This document shows positions 8,054-15,126 of a stretch of 21,753 nt of DNA, piece by piece. Every line of letters starts with the position of its first letter. The first letter of the stretch is position 1. The position numbers and the translations under genes are program-made. Origin of the DNA: Candidatus Poribacteria bacterium. GTDB lineage: Bacteria; Poribacteria; WGA-4E; GCA-2687025. The stretch is from the NCBI GenBank assembly GCA_002687025.1, contig NYZG01000257.1, positions 1 through 21,753 of the forward strand, given 5' to 3'. Under the pieces are notes generated by a model that was not told the origin of the DNA, did not search any database, and was given only the letters and a program-made list of their open reading frames with translations.

Positions 8054-8818
8054 GTGCAGCTAGACGGGCGGACGGCGCTCATCACAGGCGCGGGCAGCGG
8101 CATCGGCCTGGCGACTGCCTGGCGGATGGCGCGCGAAGGCGCAAGCGTCGTTCTGACCGGCATACCGGAGACTCCCCTGGAGGTCGCCGCAGCCGCTCTG
8201 CGCGCGCAGGGCCACGAGGCCGTCGCCGTGCCGACCGACGTGTCCCGCGCCGTGGATGTCGAGGCTGCCGTGGGCCTGGCTGCGGACCGGTACGGCGCGC
8301 TCGACATCCTCGTGCCCAACGCGGGCATACAGATGCACGACCGTGACGTGAGACTGCACGAGCTACCCGAGGAAGTGTGGGACCAAACCCACGGCGTCAA
8401 CTACCGAGGCGTTTACCTGACGGTGAAACACGGACTCGCGCAATTCGTGCGGCAGGGGACGGGCGGGGCGATCGTGATCGTGGCGTCCATCACCGCGCTG
8501 AACGGGTCATCCCGCAACCCGGCGTACCTGAGCGGCAAGCACGGGCTGCTCGGGCTGAGTCGATACGTCGCGGTGCACTATGCGGAGCACGGCGTCCGCT
8601 GCAACGCGGTGTGCCCCGGCGCGCTGGAGCGCACGCCGAACCACGACATTCACCCCGACCCGACCGCACGTCAGACCAGACTCGAAGACGCCGTACCGCT
8701 GGGTCGTCTCGGCCGTCCCGACGACATTGCGCCGCTCATCACGTTCCTTGCCACCGATGACGCCGCGTACGCCACCGGCGGCACATTCGTGGTCGATGGG
8801 GGACTCACGGTCGCGTAG
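8054..8818 (+). CDS. Short-chain dehydrogenase/reductase (SDR), classical type
   Basis: The start is taken as the GTG at 8054, with GGAGGA at 8042-8047 six bases upstream. It gives 254 residues, the usual size, beginning VQLDGRTALITGAGSGIG. The upstream extension in this frame overlaps the PhyH gene and is not protein-like. Visible features are the cofactor loop TGAGSGIG (11-18), NAG (89-91), the active-site N116 (GVNYRG), S145 (VASITALNG), and Y158-x3-K162 (AYLSGK). PG appears in VCPGALERTP and the C-terminal VDGGLTV is standard. D62 in PTDVS is the usual adenine-contact aspartate. Substrates of such enzymes are typically sugar or steroid alcohols and 3-oxoacyl compounds. Given the surrounding sugar-acid genes, a sugar-acid or polyol dehydrogenase is plausible but not shown. 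The stop is one base from the stop of the convergent dgoD-like gene. Confidence 0.9.
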   Translation: MQLDGRTALITGAGSGIGLATAWRMAREGASVVLTGIPETPLEVAAAALRAQGHEAVAVPTDVSRAVDVEAAVGLAADRYGALDILVPNAGIQMHDRDVRLHELPEEVWDQTHGVNYRGVYLTVKHGLAQFVRQGTGGAIVIVASITALNGSSRNPAYLSGKHGLLGLSRYVAVHYAEHGVRCNAVCPGALERTPNHDIHPDPTARQTRLEDAVPLGRLGRPDDIAPLITFLATDDAAYATGGTFVVDGGLTVA

Positions 8819-8819
8819 C

Positions 8820-9923
8820 CTACCAGTCGACGACTGATCCATCGTCCTGGAGATAGCTCTCCGGGTTGCGCCAGTCGTGGTCGATCTTGTCCTCCATGGC
8901 GTCCTCGTCCAACTCGATCCCCAACCCCGGCCCGGTGGGCAATTCAACGAAGCCGTCCTTGAAGACGAACGGCTTCTTCAAGTACCCCTCGCCCAGCGTC
9001 GTGTGCTCCTGCGCGATGAAGTTGGGGATGGACGCGTCGAGCTGTAGACACGCGGCCAGGCTGATCGGGCCGAGCGGGTTATGCGGCGCGATGCCCGCGT
9101 ACGAAGCCTCCGCCATGCCCGCGATGAGCCGCACCTCGTTGATGCCGCCCGCGTGACACAGGTCCGGCTGCAGGATCGACGCGGCGCCCTTCTCCAGGAT
9201 CTCGCGGAATCCCCACTTCGTGAACACCCGCTCGCCGGTCGCGATGGGCAGATACGTCGAACGCGCGATGTCCGCGAGCACGTCCACGTTCTGGCACTGA
9301 CACGGCTCTTCGACGAACATCGGCTGGTACGGCTCGATCGCCTTTATGAGCAGCTTCGCCGTCTGGGGACTGATGGCGCCGTGGAAGTCTATGGCGAGGT
9401 CGACCTCGGGCCCCGCCGCCTGCCTGAGAGCCGCGAACCGGTCCGCCGCGCGATCCACGAACGCCTTGTTCTCTACGATCCGCGCCGGTCGGCCGCCAGC
9501 AACGCCCGTCTTGAACGCCGTGAAGCCCGCCGCGATGTGGTCGCCGATGGTCTCCGGGTCGCCGCCGCCCTTGTACAGCCTGATCCTGTCCCGCGTGGGG
9601 CCGCCGAACAGCTTGTATACCGGCACGTCCAGCGCCTTGCCGGCCAGGTCCCACAAGGCCTGCTCGACGCCGCTCAACGCGCTCGTGAGGATGGGGCCGC
9701 CGCGGTAGAAGGCGTGGCGGTACATCGCCTGCCAGTGATGCACGACGCGCGTCGGGTCCTTCCCGATAAGGTACGGCGCAAGCTCGGCGACGGCTTCGGC
9801 GCACGTCCGCGCCCTACCCTCCAGGATCGGCTCGCCCAGGCCGACGAGTCCCTCGTCCGTGTGGATCTTCAGGAAGAGCCACCGCGGCTTGACGAGGAAT
9901 GTCTCCAGCTTCGTGATCTTCAC
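8820..9923 (-). CDS. dgoD: D-galactonate dehydratase family protein (enolase superfamily)
   Basis: The 367-residue product starts at GTG (9921-9923) with GGGGAG about eight bases upstream. It is close to E. coli DgoD throughout: the opening MKITKLET, KIHTDEGLVGLGEPILEGRA, YRGGPILTSALSG and the CHAGGINE and APHNPLGP blocks. All key residues are conserved with a constant offset of four from E. coli DgoD as I recall it: metal ligands D179, E205 and E231, and catalytic H181 and H281. The known reaction is dehydration of D-galactonate to 2-dehydro-3-deoxy-D-galactonate in the De Ley-Doudoroff pathway. Acid-sugar specificity varies in this superfamily, so arabinonate- or gluconate-type activity is not excluded. 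The kinase and aldolase that would follow are not in the window. It is the last gene of the minus-strand cluster, just after the GH2 gene, which suggests a galactoside degradation route. Confidence 0.88.
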   Translation of the reverse strand: MKITKLETFLVKPRWLFLKIHTDEGLVGLGEPILEGRARTCAEAVAELAPYLIGKDPTRVVHHWQAMYRHAFYRGGPILTSALSGVEQALWDLAGKALDVPVYKLFGGPTRDRIRLYKGGGDPETIGDHIAAGFTAFKTGVAGGRPARIVENKAFVDRAADRFAALRQAAGPEVDLAIDFHGAISPQTAKLLIKAIEPYQPMFVEEPCQCQNVDVLADIARSTYLPIATGERVFTKWGFREILEKGAASILQPDLCHAGGINEVRLIAGMAEASYAGIAPHNPLGPISLAACLQLDASIPNFIAQEHTTLGEGYLKKPFVFKDGFVELPTGPGLGIELDEDAMEDKIDHDWRNPESYLQDDGSVVDW

Positions 9924-9948
9924 TGCGCGTCTCCCCGGGGTGCCGTCG

Positions 9949-11730
9949 CTACTGCTTCTCGATCGCCGCGACGCGAGTCTGCGACGCCTTGATCCGCGCC
10001 ATGTCGAACTTCGTCGAGCGGTCGAACAGGTAGATGCCGTTCTGCTCTTGGAACACGTCGGTCAACTGCGTGTAGCAGTAGGCGAACATGCTCTCGTCGT
10101 CGAGCAGGATCTGACACAGGCGGTCGAACCGCGTGTAGAACTCCTCGATGTCCGCGGGCTCGCGGCCGTAGCCCCACGATTCGCGTGAGGACGCCTCCGC
10201 CGGATTCCATCGGATGCCGCCGAATTCGCTCACGAAGTACGGCTGGCCGGCGTAGGGAATCGACCACGGCCGGTCTTCGGGGCCGTTCCGGTGGAGCCTG
10301 CCCTCGGCCGTGCCGGCGTGGTTCTTGGCGAATTCGTCCGGGTCCTGCTGGTAGTCGTGACTGTCGTAGATGTCCGACTCGGGCACGCGGTGGGAGTAGC
10401 CGGACGTGTCCAACACGGGCCGGCTCTGATCCATCGCCTTCGTAGCCAGGAACAGGCCGCGTGTGAGATCATCGAGGCCCTCAATGCCCTCGGGCCTCGG
10501 CCGGGCCGTCTCGTTCAGCGGACACCACCCGACGATCGACGGGTGCGAGTAGTCGCGCTCCAGGACCTCCAGCCATTCGGTGATGTACCCGGCGCGTGGG
10601 GTGTCGCGGTCGATCCCCCAGTCACCGAACTCGCCCCAGAGGAGGTAGCCCATACGGTCCGCGTGGTAGAGGAAGCGCTCCTCGAACACCTTCTGGTGCA
10701 GGCGGGCGCCGTTGAAGCCGGCGTCCAGAGACAGTTGGATGTCCTCGACCAGTGCCTCGTCGGAGGACGCCGTCAAGATGCCGTCGGGGTAGTAGCCCTG
10801 GTCCAGCACAAGCCGTTGGAACACGCTCACGCCGTTGATCTTCACGGCGCGACCGTCGATCGTCACGCTACGCATTCCCGCGTAGCTGCTCGCCGCGTCG
10901 ACGACGGCGCCGCTCGCGTCTATGAGCTCGATGTCCAGGTCGTACAGGTGGGGATCGCCGGGGCCCCAGGCGCGGAGCCGGTCGGCCGGGATGTCGAGCG
11001 ACAAGGACGGGCTGAAGTCGAGGTCGGCCGAGACTTCCGCCTGTGCCACCGTGCCCATCTGGTCTCGCAACTCCATGCGCACGCTCAGGCCGGCCGTGGC
11101 GCCGCGTATGGGCTGGACGACGTTCAGCCTGCCGTTGGCGCAGTCGGGTGTCAGTCGGGGCCGCGACAGATACGCCTGCTGCCCAACCGCTTCGAGCCAC
11201 ACCGTCTGCCAGATACCGGTCGTGCGCGTGTAGTTGCAGCCGGCGTTGTTGTGCTGGTGATTCGACTGCTTGCCGCCGGGCTTGTTCCCCGGCATGTCCT
11301 TCACGTCGCGCGCTCTTACGGTGATGGTGGCCGTCTCCCCCGCGGCCGCCACGTCGGCCAAATCGCACGTGAAGCCCGACCACCCGCCGCGATGCCGTGC
11401 CACTTCGGTCCCGTTCACCCAGACGGTGGCGTCGTAGTCCACGGCCTGGAAGTGCAACAGCACGCGCTTGCCCGCCCAGTCCGACGGGACGACGACATCG
11501 CGCCGATACCACACGGCGTCGATGAAGTCGGTGTGCGCGACGCCCGACAGTTCAGACTCGGTGCAGAACGGCACGGTGATGACGCCCGACAGGTCACGGT
11601 CGAGCAATCCACGCTCGCGGCCACTGTCGCCGTGGTCGATTTCGAACTGCCACTCGCCGTTGAGGTTCAGCCATTCCGGCCGCGTTAGCTGTGGCCGGGG
11701 GTGTTCGCTTCTCGGGATACCGTGGCTCAT
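9949..11730 (-). CDS. Glycoside hydrolase family 2 beta-glycosidase (beta-galactosidase/glucuronidase-like)
   Basis: The preferred ATG at 11728-11730 has GGAG eight bases upstream and gives 593 residues; a start 15 codons earlier would overlap the neighbouring gene. Order of domains: N-terminal jelly-roll (LNLNGEWQFEID, then VWYRRDVVVP, VWVNGTEV), immunoglobulin-like domain (about 190-290) and TIM barrel. The acid/base is E407 in CPLNETAR and the nucleophile E502 in YFVSEFGG. Size and residue spacing resemble E. coli GusA (603 residues). However, the C-terminal N-x-K motif that reads the glucuronate carboxylate is not visible: the corresponding stretch reads FQEQNGIYLFDRS. This points to a neutral sugar such as galactose. 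There is no signal peptide, so the enzyme should act in the cytoplasm on imported oligosaccharides. The dgoD-like gene follows 25 bases later. Confidence 0.87.
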   Translation of the reverse strand: MSHGIPRSEHPRPQLTRPEWLNLNGEWQFEIDHGDSGRERGLLDRDLSGVITVPFCTESELSGVAHTDFIDAVWYRRDVVVPSDWAGKRVLLHFQAVDYDATVWVNGTEVARHRGGWSGFTCDLADVAAAGETATITVRARDVKDMPGNKPGGKQSNHQHNNAGCNYTRTTGIWQTVWLEAVGQQAYLSRPRLTPDCANGRLNVVQPIRGATAGLSVRMELRDQMGTVAQAEVSADLDFSPSLSLDIPADRLRAWGPGDPHLYDLDIELIDASGAVVDAASSYAGMRSVTIDGRAVKINGVSVFQRLVLDQGYYPDGILTASSDEALVEDIQLSLDAGFNGARLHQKVFEERFLYHADRMGYLLWGEFGDWGIDRDTPRAGYITEWLEVLERDYSHPSIVGWCPLNETARPRPEGIEGLDDLTRGLFLATKAMDQSRPVLDTSGYSHRVPESDIYDSHDYQQDPDEFAKNHAGTAEGRLHRNGPEDRPWSIPYAGQPYFVSEFGGIRWNPAEASSRESWGYGREPADIEEFYTRFDRLCQILLDDESMFAYCYTQLTDVFQEQNGIYLFDRSTKFDMARIKASQTRVAAIEKQ

Positions 11731-11746
11731 CGCTTGCTCTCCGCTT

Positions 11747-13369
11747 CTATCGGGATGCGCCCGGTGGTTCGGCACGCAGTCGGTACAGTCGATTCGCGCT
11801 CGCGTGTGTCGTCGTTGTTTCGCCCGTCGTCCATCGGATCGTGACGTCGGCGGACGGCGCCTCCCCGAGACCGAACTGGAGGCGCGGGTCGCTGCCGGAC
11901 AGATAGCTCGCGCCGCTGGTGACCTCGCGGGTCTGCGTCACGCCACCCGCCGTGACGGTCGCCCGCGCGCCCACGGCCGGCGCCCCGGCCGCCGTCACCA
12001 GGCCAAGTCCTACCCAGTTCGACGCCTGACCCACCTCGTTGCGCAGCACAACCGCAGACGCATTCGATCGGCACAGGATCGCGTCCGTGTCGCCGTCGTT
12101 GTCCAGGTCGCCGAAGGCCATGCCGCGGACGACGTGCTTCACCTCGTCCAGCCCGGAGCGTTCGGTCGCGTCGACGAACGTCCCTCGCATGTTCTGGAAG
12201 AGCTGCACGGGCTGTTCGTAGGACAGCGCGTCGTCGATCCGGTCCACGTTATCCCATATATGGCCGTTCCCGACCAGTATGTCGGTCCAGCCGTCGTTGT
12301 CGACATCCACGAAGCGCGTGCCGAAGCCAAGCGCCAGGAACGACGGCTCGGCGATCCCGACGTCGAACGTCGCGTCGTAGAAGTACTCGCCGTCGTTGGC
12401 GAGGAGGCAGTTGGCCTCGAGCGAGAAGTTCGTCATCCACAGGTCGATATCGCCGTCGTTGTCGTAGTCGGCGGCGTCCACGCCCATCGAGCCGTTGGCG
12501 ATGCCGTCGCCGTTGTACGCGACGCCTCGGAGGACGCCCTCCTCCGCGAACGTCCCATCTCCTTGGTTCACGAACAGCAGGTTCTGGGTCATGTCGTTGG
12601 CGACGTAGATGTCGATCCACCCGTCGTCGTCGATGTCGGCGAACACCACGCCAAGGCCTCGCGTCGTCGGCTCGTAAACGCCCGCCTCGCGCGTCACATC
12701 GGTGAATGTCCCGTCGCCATCGTTGCGGTAGAGGACATCGGCGATGCCGACGTATTCGTTCGGCCCGCAGTAGATCCGAAGGTCGCCGAAGTAGCACGGG
12801 ACATCCGTCTCGACGGAGTATTCGACGTAGTTGCAGACGTACAGGTCGAGGTCGCCGTCCCTGTCGACATCGGCGAAGGCGGCGCTCGTGCTGAGCAGGT
12901 CACATCCCACGCCCGCTGACGCCGTCACATCGACGAAGCGACCGTCGCCCATGTTGCGGTAGAGGATGTTCGGCCCCAGGTTCGTGACGTAGAGGTCCTG
13001 GTAGCCGTCGCCGTCGAAGTCGGCCGCGACCACCCCCAGCCCGTACGCCGACGCGCCGAGGCCTGACTCCTCCGTGACATCGACGAACCGCCCATCGTCC
13101 TGACGGTAGAGCCGGTCGGTCGTGCTCGGGTCCAACGCGGGGAGGCCGTTTCCCTGCGTCATGTACAGATCAAGGTCGCCGTCGCGGTCGTAATCCACGA
13201 GCGCCCCGCCGCTGCCCATCGTCTCGACCAGCCGCCGGCCCGGCGAGAAGCCGTTAACGTGGACGAAATCGAGCCCGTACTCCTCCGTCGCATCGGTGAA
13301 CCAGGGGCCGGCGACCGCGCAGCCTGCGCACAGGAACAGCGCGGCCGACATGCGACGGATCGTCCTCAT
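11747..13369 (-). CDS. Secreted FG-GAP/VCBS seven-bladed propeller with ASPIC/UnbV domain
   Basis: The 540-residue protein starts at an ATG overlapping the stop of the FGE-like gene (ATGA). Residues 1-20 look like a signal peptide (MRTIRRMSAALFLCAGCAVA); the AGC leaves lipidation at C17 possible, although the lipobox is imperfect. Seven Dx[DN]xDG-type calcium loops begin near residues 59, 117, 167, 245, 301, 355 and 421, as expected for a seven-bladed propeller. Residues 192-208 carry the C...YCGPNEYVG motif common in CRTAC1-like proteins. From residue 451 (NWVGLGL, GARATV, QFGLGEAPSADVTIRW) there is a C-terminal ASPIC/UnbV domain. Such proteins are extracellular and often linked to binding of other proteins or glycans; enzymatic activity is not established. 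The gene lies inside the secreted-protein and glycosidase cluster, suggesting a surface binding role. Confidence 0.88.
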   Translation of the reverse strand: MRTIRRMSAALFLCAGCAVAGPWFTDATEEYGLDFVHVNGFSPGRRLVETMGSGGALVDYDRDGDLDLYMTQGNGLPALDPSTTDRLYRQDDGRFVDVTEESGLGASAYGLGVVAADFDGDGYQDLYVTNLGPNILYRNMGDGRFVDVTASAGVGCDLLSTSAAFADVDRDGDLDLYVCNYVEYSVETDVPCYFGDLRIYCGPNEYVGIADVLYRNDGDGTFTDVTREAGVYEPTTRGLGVVFADIDDDGWIDIYVANDMTQNLLFVNQGDGTFAEEGVLRGVAYNGDGIANGSMGVDAADYDNDGDIDLWMTNFSLEANCLLANDGEYFYDATFDVGIAEPSFLALGFGTRFVDVDNDGWTDILVGNGHIWDNVDRIDDALSYEQPVQLFQNMRGTFVDATERSGLDEVKHVVRGMAFGDLDNDGDTDAILCRSNASAVVLRNEVGQASNWVGLGLVTAAGAPAVGARATVTAGGVTQTREVTSGASYLSGSDPRLQFGLGEAPSADVTIRWTTGETTTTHASANRLYRLRAEPPGASR

Positions 13370-14262
13370 GGCGCTTCAGCCGCGCGGACAATGCGGAAGC
13401 CGATGGTCTTGTGCGTCGCGCGCGGGTGGAACTTGAAACGCAGCGCGCTCCGCATGAACGCGACGCCCTGATCCCACGAGCCGCCACGGATCACGCGGTC
13501 GGCGGGCGAAGCTGAGTCGGGCAGGTTCAGCGGATCGAGTCGCGGGCAGTTGGCGTAGTAGCGTGGGTCGTCCTCGTCGCGGCACCATTCCCAGACGTTC
13601 CCGCCCATGTCGTGCACGCCGTCGGGCGTCGCGCCTCGCTCGTACGATCCTACGGGGGCGGTGTGGTTGAGTCGGCGTGCGAAGTTGGCGTGGCCGGGCG
13701 TGGGCGAGCGGTCGCCCCACGGGAATTTGCGCCGCTCGACGCCCCGGGCCGCGCGCTCCCATTGCGCTTCGGTCGGCAGGTCGGCGTCGACCCATCTGGC
13801 GAAGGCGCGCGCGTCCCACCACGAGACGCCGACAACCGGATTGTCGTCGCCGTCGAAGCCCTCGTGACCCCATATCGGCTCGTCGTTCAGCCCGTGTGGC
13901 TGCGCGCGGCCCGTGGCTTCGACAAAGGCGCGGTATTGCGCGTTCGTGATCTCGTACCGTGAGATGTCGAAGGGCGTCAACTCGACCTCGTGCACGGGCG
14001 CTTCCAGCTCGAAGGTGTACCGCTCCAGCAGCGAGCTACGCAGACGCGCTTCCTGGTACGCGGCCTCGATCTCCTCGGCCGTCGAACCCATCCGCGCCGG
14101 TCCTCCGGGGATGCGGACCCAGTCGACCTCGGGACGCGTCTGGGCCTGAGCCGCGCATCTCGTCGCGGCGACGACGGCAACGAGCACAACGAAGCAGACG
14201 CCAAGCGCCTGCTTCTGTCTGTGCCGTGTGCGCATGTTCGACCGCCGCGCCCGATTGGTCAT
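13366..14262 (-). CDS. Secreted sulfatase-modifying-factor (FGE-fold) protein without the catalytic cysteines
   Basis: The 298-residue product has a basic N-terminus and a hydrophobic stretch at about 20-38, so it is probably exported or membrane-anchored. No clear ribosome site supports the 14262 ATG, and an internal ATG at 14233-14235 is an alternative start. The FGE-sulfatase fold is recognised from VRIPGGPARMGS (49-60), YEITNAQYRAFVEATG, NPVVGVSWWDARAFARW, LPTEAQWERAARG, PWGD, GGNVWEW (220-226), RGGSW (259-263) and TIGFRIVR (286-293). In true formylglycine-generating enzymes, two cysteines follow the GGSW/F motif; here the segment reads WDQGVAFMRSALRF with none. It is therefore unlikely to make formylglycine, and no sulfatase gene is present. 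Cysteines at 227 and 239 are elsewhere. It is coupled by a 4-base overlap to the FG-GAP/ASPIC gene, so a joint surface function is likely. Confidence 0.85.
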   Translation of the reverse strand: MTNRARRSNMRTRHRQKQALGVCFVVLVAVVAATRCAAQAQTRPEVDWVRIPGGPARMGSTAEEIEAAYQEARLRSSLLERYTFELEAPVHEVELTPFDISRYEITNAQYRAFVEATGRAQPHGLNDEPIWGHEGFDGDDNPVVGVSWWDARAFARWVDADLPTEAQWERAARGVERRKFPWGDRSPTPGHANFARRLNHTAPVGSYERGATPDGVHDMGGNVWEWCRDEDDPRYYANCPRLDPLNLPDSASPADRVIRGGSWDQGVAFMRSALRFKFHPRATHKTIGFRIVRAAEAP

Positions 14263-14289
14263 GACGCAGTCGCGTTGCTCCGCTCGGCG

Positions 14290-15054
14290 CTATTCCGTCG
14301 AGCCCTTGAGGCCGGCCCACGTCAGAGGGAGCTTGCCGCCGGGCTCGACGGCGAAGGGCGTGAGGTTGTCGATGACGTATTCGTAGGCCGTGGTGATTTC
14401 GCCCGCTGCGTCGGCCACGCCGTTGAAGATGCCCACACGCAACGGATCCTCCAAAGCCTGATCGGTCACGCCGATGTCGAGCCACGCGTCGCCGATGTCC
14501 CGCTTGTACCACGCCGTGAAGACCGTGCCCTCACGCTTCATCCGGATGTGGAGGTCGATGTCCGTCTCGTGCGGCTCCTGGAAGCCCGGAACCGTGCCGA
14601 CGAACCCCTCGCCACCGTCGAATTCACGCGCCTGGTATTGGATGACGGCGTTGTCCCCGTTGCCGGCGCCTCTGCCCCACAGTTTGATTGTCACCCACTC
14701 GCCGTCACGGCCGTTGTGGTCCTGGGTCGTGGGCGAATAGGCGACTATCCCTGCGACAACCGAGGACGACACGTAGTGCGTGATCATATGCGTCTCGATG
14801 TCGAAGTCGCCGTTGTGCTCCTGGTACAGGTGGCTCGTGGTGTACGCAGCCCACAGGTTGCGGCTTACATCGCCCTCCATGGTAAGCCACCCCGGCGTCG
14901 TCTCGCCGAGGTCCCACGAGGCGGGCTCGAATTCCCACTGCCAATTCGGGTTGCCGAGTTTCGTGCCCTCGAACGGGTCTCCCAGCGAGTCGGCGGCAAG
15001 TGCGCCTCCGGCGATCAGACCGAGCGCCAGGGCCAGGGCGGTCACTCGCGACAT
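14290..15054 (-). CDS. Secreted concanavalin-A-like beta-sandwich protein, first of a duplicated pair
   Basis: I set the start at the ATG at 15052-15054, because GAGGAGGG lies immediately upstream with good spacing and the signal peptide then begins cleanly (MSRVTALALALGLIAGGALA, cleavage about ALA|AD). The frame is open 15 codons further upstream. The 254-residue protein has a glycine- and aromatic-rich beta-sandwich pattern. The stretches VVAGIVAYSPTTQDHNGRDG, EWVTIKLWGRG, VIQYQAREFDGG, FTAWYKRDIG and DPLRVGIFNG recall LamG/DUF1349-type glucanase-like folds. The assignment to that fold is by pattern only. It ends with an LPLTWAGLKG tail that is echoed in the paralogue (AVTWGALK), so the tail may be functional. 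It is 27 bases from the FGE-like gene, which follows it. The likely role is carbohydrate or cell-surface binding, inferred from fold and neighbours. Confidence 0.75.
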   Translation of the reverse strand: MSRVTALALALGLIAGGALAADSLGDPFEGTKLGNPNWQWEFEPASWDLGETTPGWLTMEGDVSRNLWAAYTTSHLYQEHNGDFDIETHMITHYVSSSVVAGIVAYSPTTQDHNGRDGEWVTIKLWGRGAGNGDNAVIQYQAREFDGGEGFVGTVPGFQEPHETDIDLHIRMKREGTVFTAWYKRDIGDAWLDIGVTDQALEDPLRVGIFNGVADAAGEITTAYEYVIDNLTPFAVEPGGKLPLTWAGLKGSTE

Positions 15055-15076
15055 GCGATTCCCTCCTCGGAAGCAC

Positions 15077-15112
15077 GCAACCCCGGCGACGTGATGCACG
15101 CCCCGGGGTTGC
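15077..15112 (-). promoter_or_regulatory. Intergenic hairpin between the duplicated beta-sandwich genes
   Basis: GCAACCCCGG at 15077-15086 and CCGGGGTTGC at 15103-15112 form a perfect 10-bp inverted repeat around a 16-base loop. It occupies much of the 72-base gap between the two paralogous genes, upstream of the ribosome site of the second. On the minus strand no T-run follows it, so a classic intrinsic terminator is not supported. An RNA-processing or stability element that sets unequal levels of the two proteins is one possibility; that is inference. Confidence 0.55.
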
Positions 15113-15126
15113 TGCGCATACTGGCT

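Noticed and set aside
10291..12919. Two overlapping long plus-strand frames (465 and 483 codons) opposite the GH2 and FG-GAP genes.
   Set aside because: Low-complexity V/R/D/H-rich translation and no homology. The minus-strand genes carry clear catalytic residues and calcium loops.
13366..14262. Formylglycine-generating enzyme activity for the FGE-fold protein.
   Set aside because: The cysteine pair required for catalysis is missing after the GGSW motif, and no sulfatase gene is in the window.
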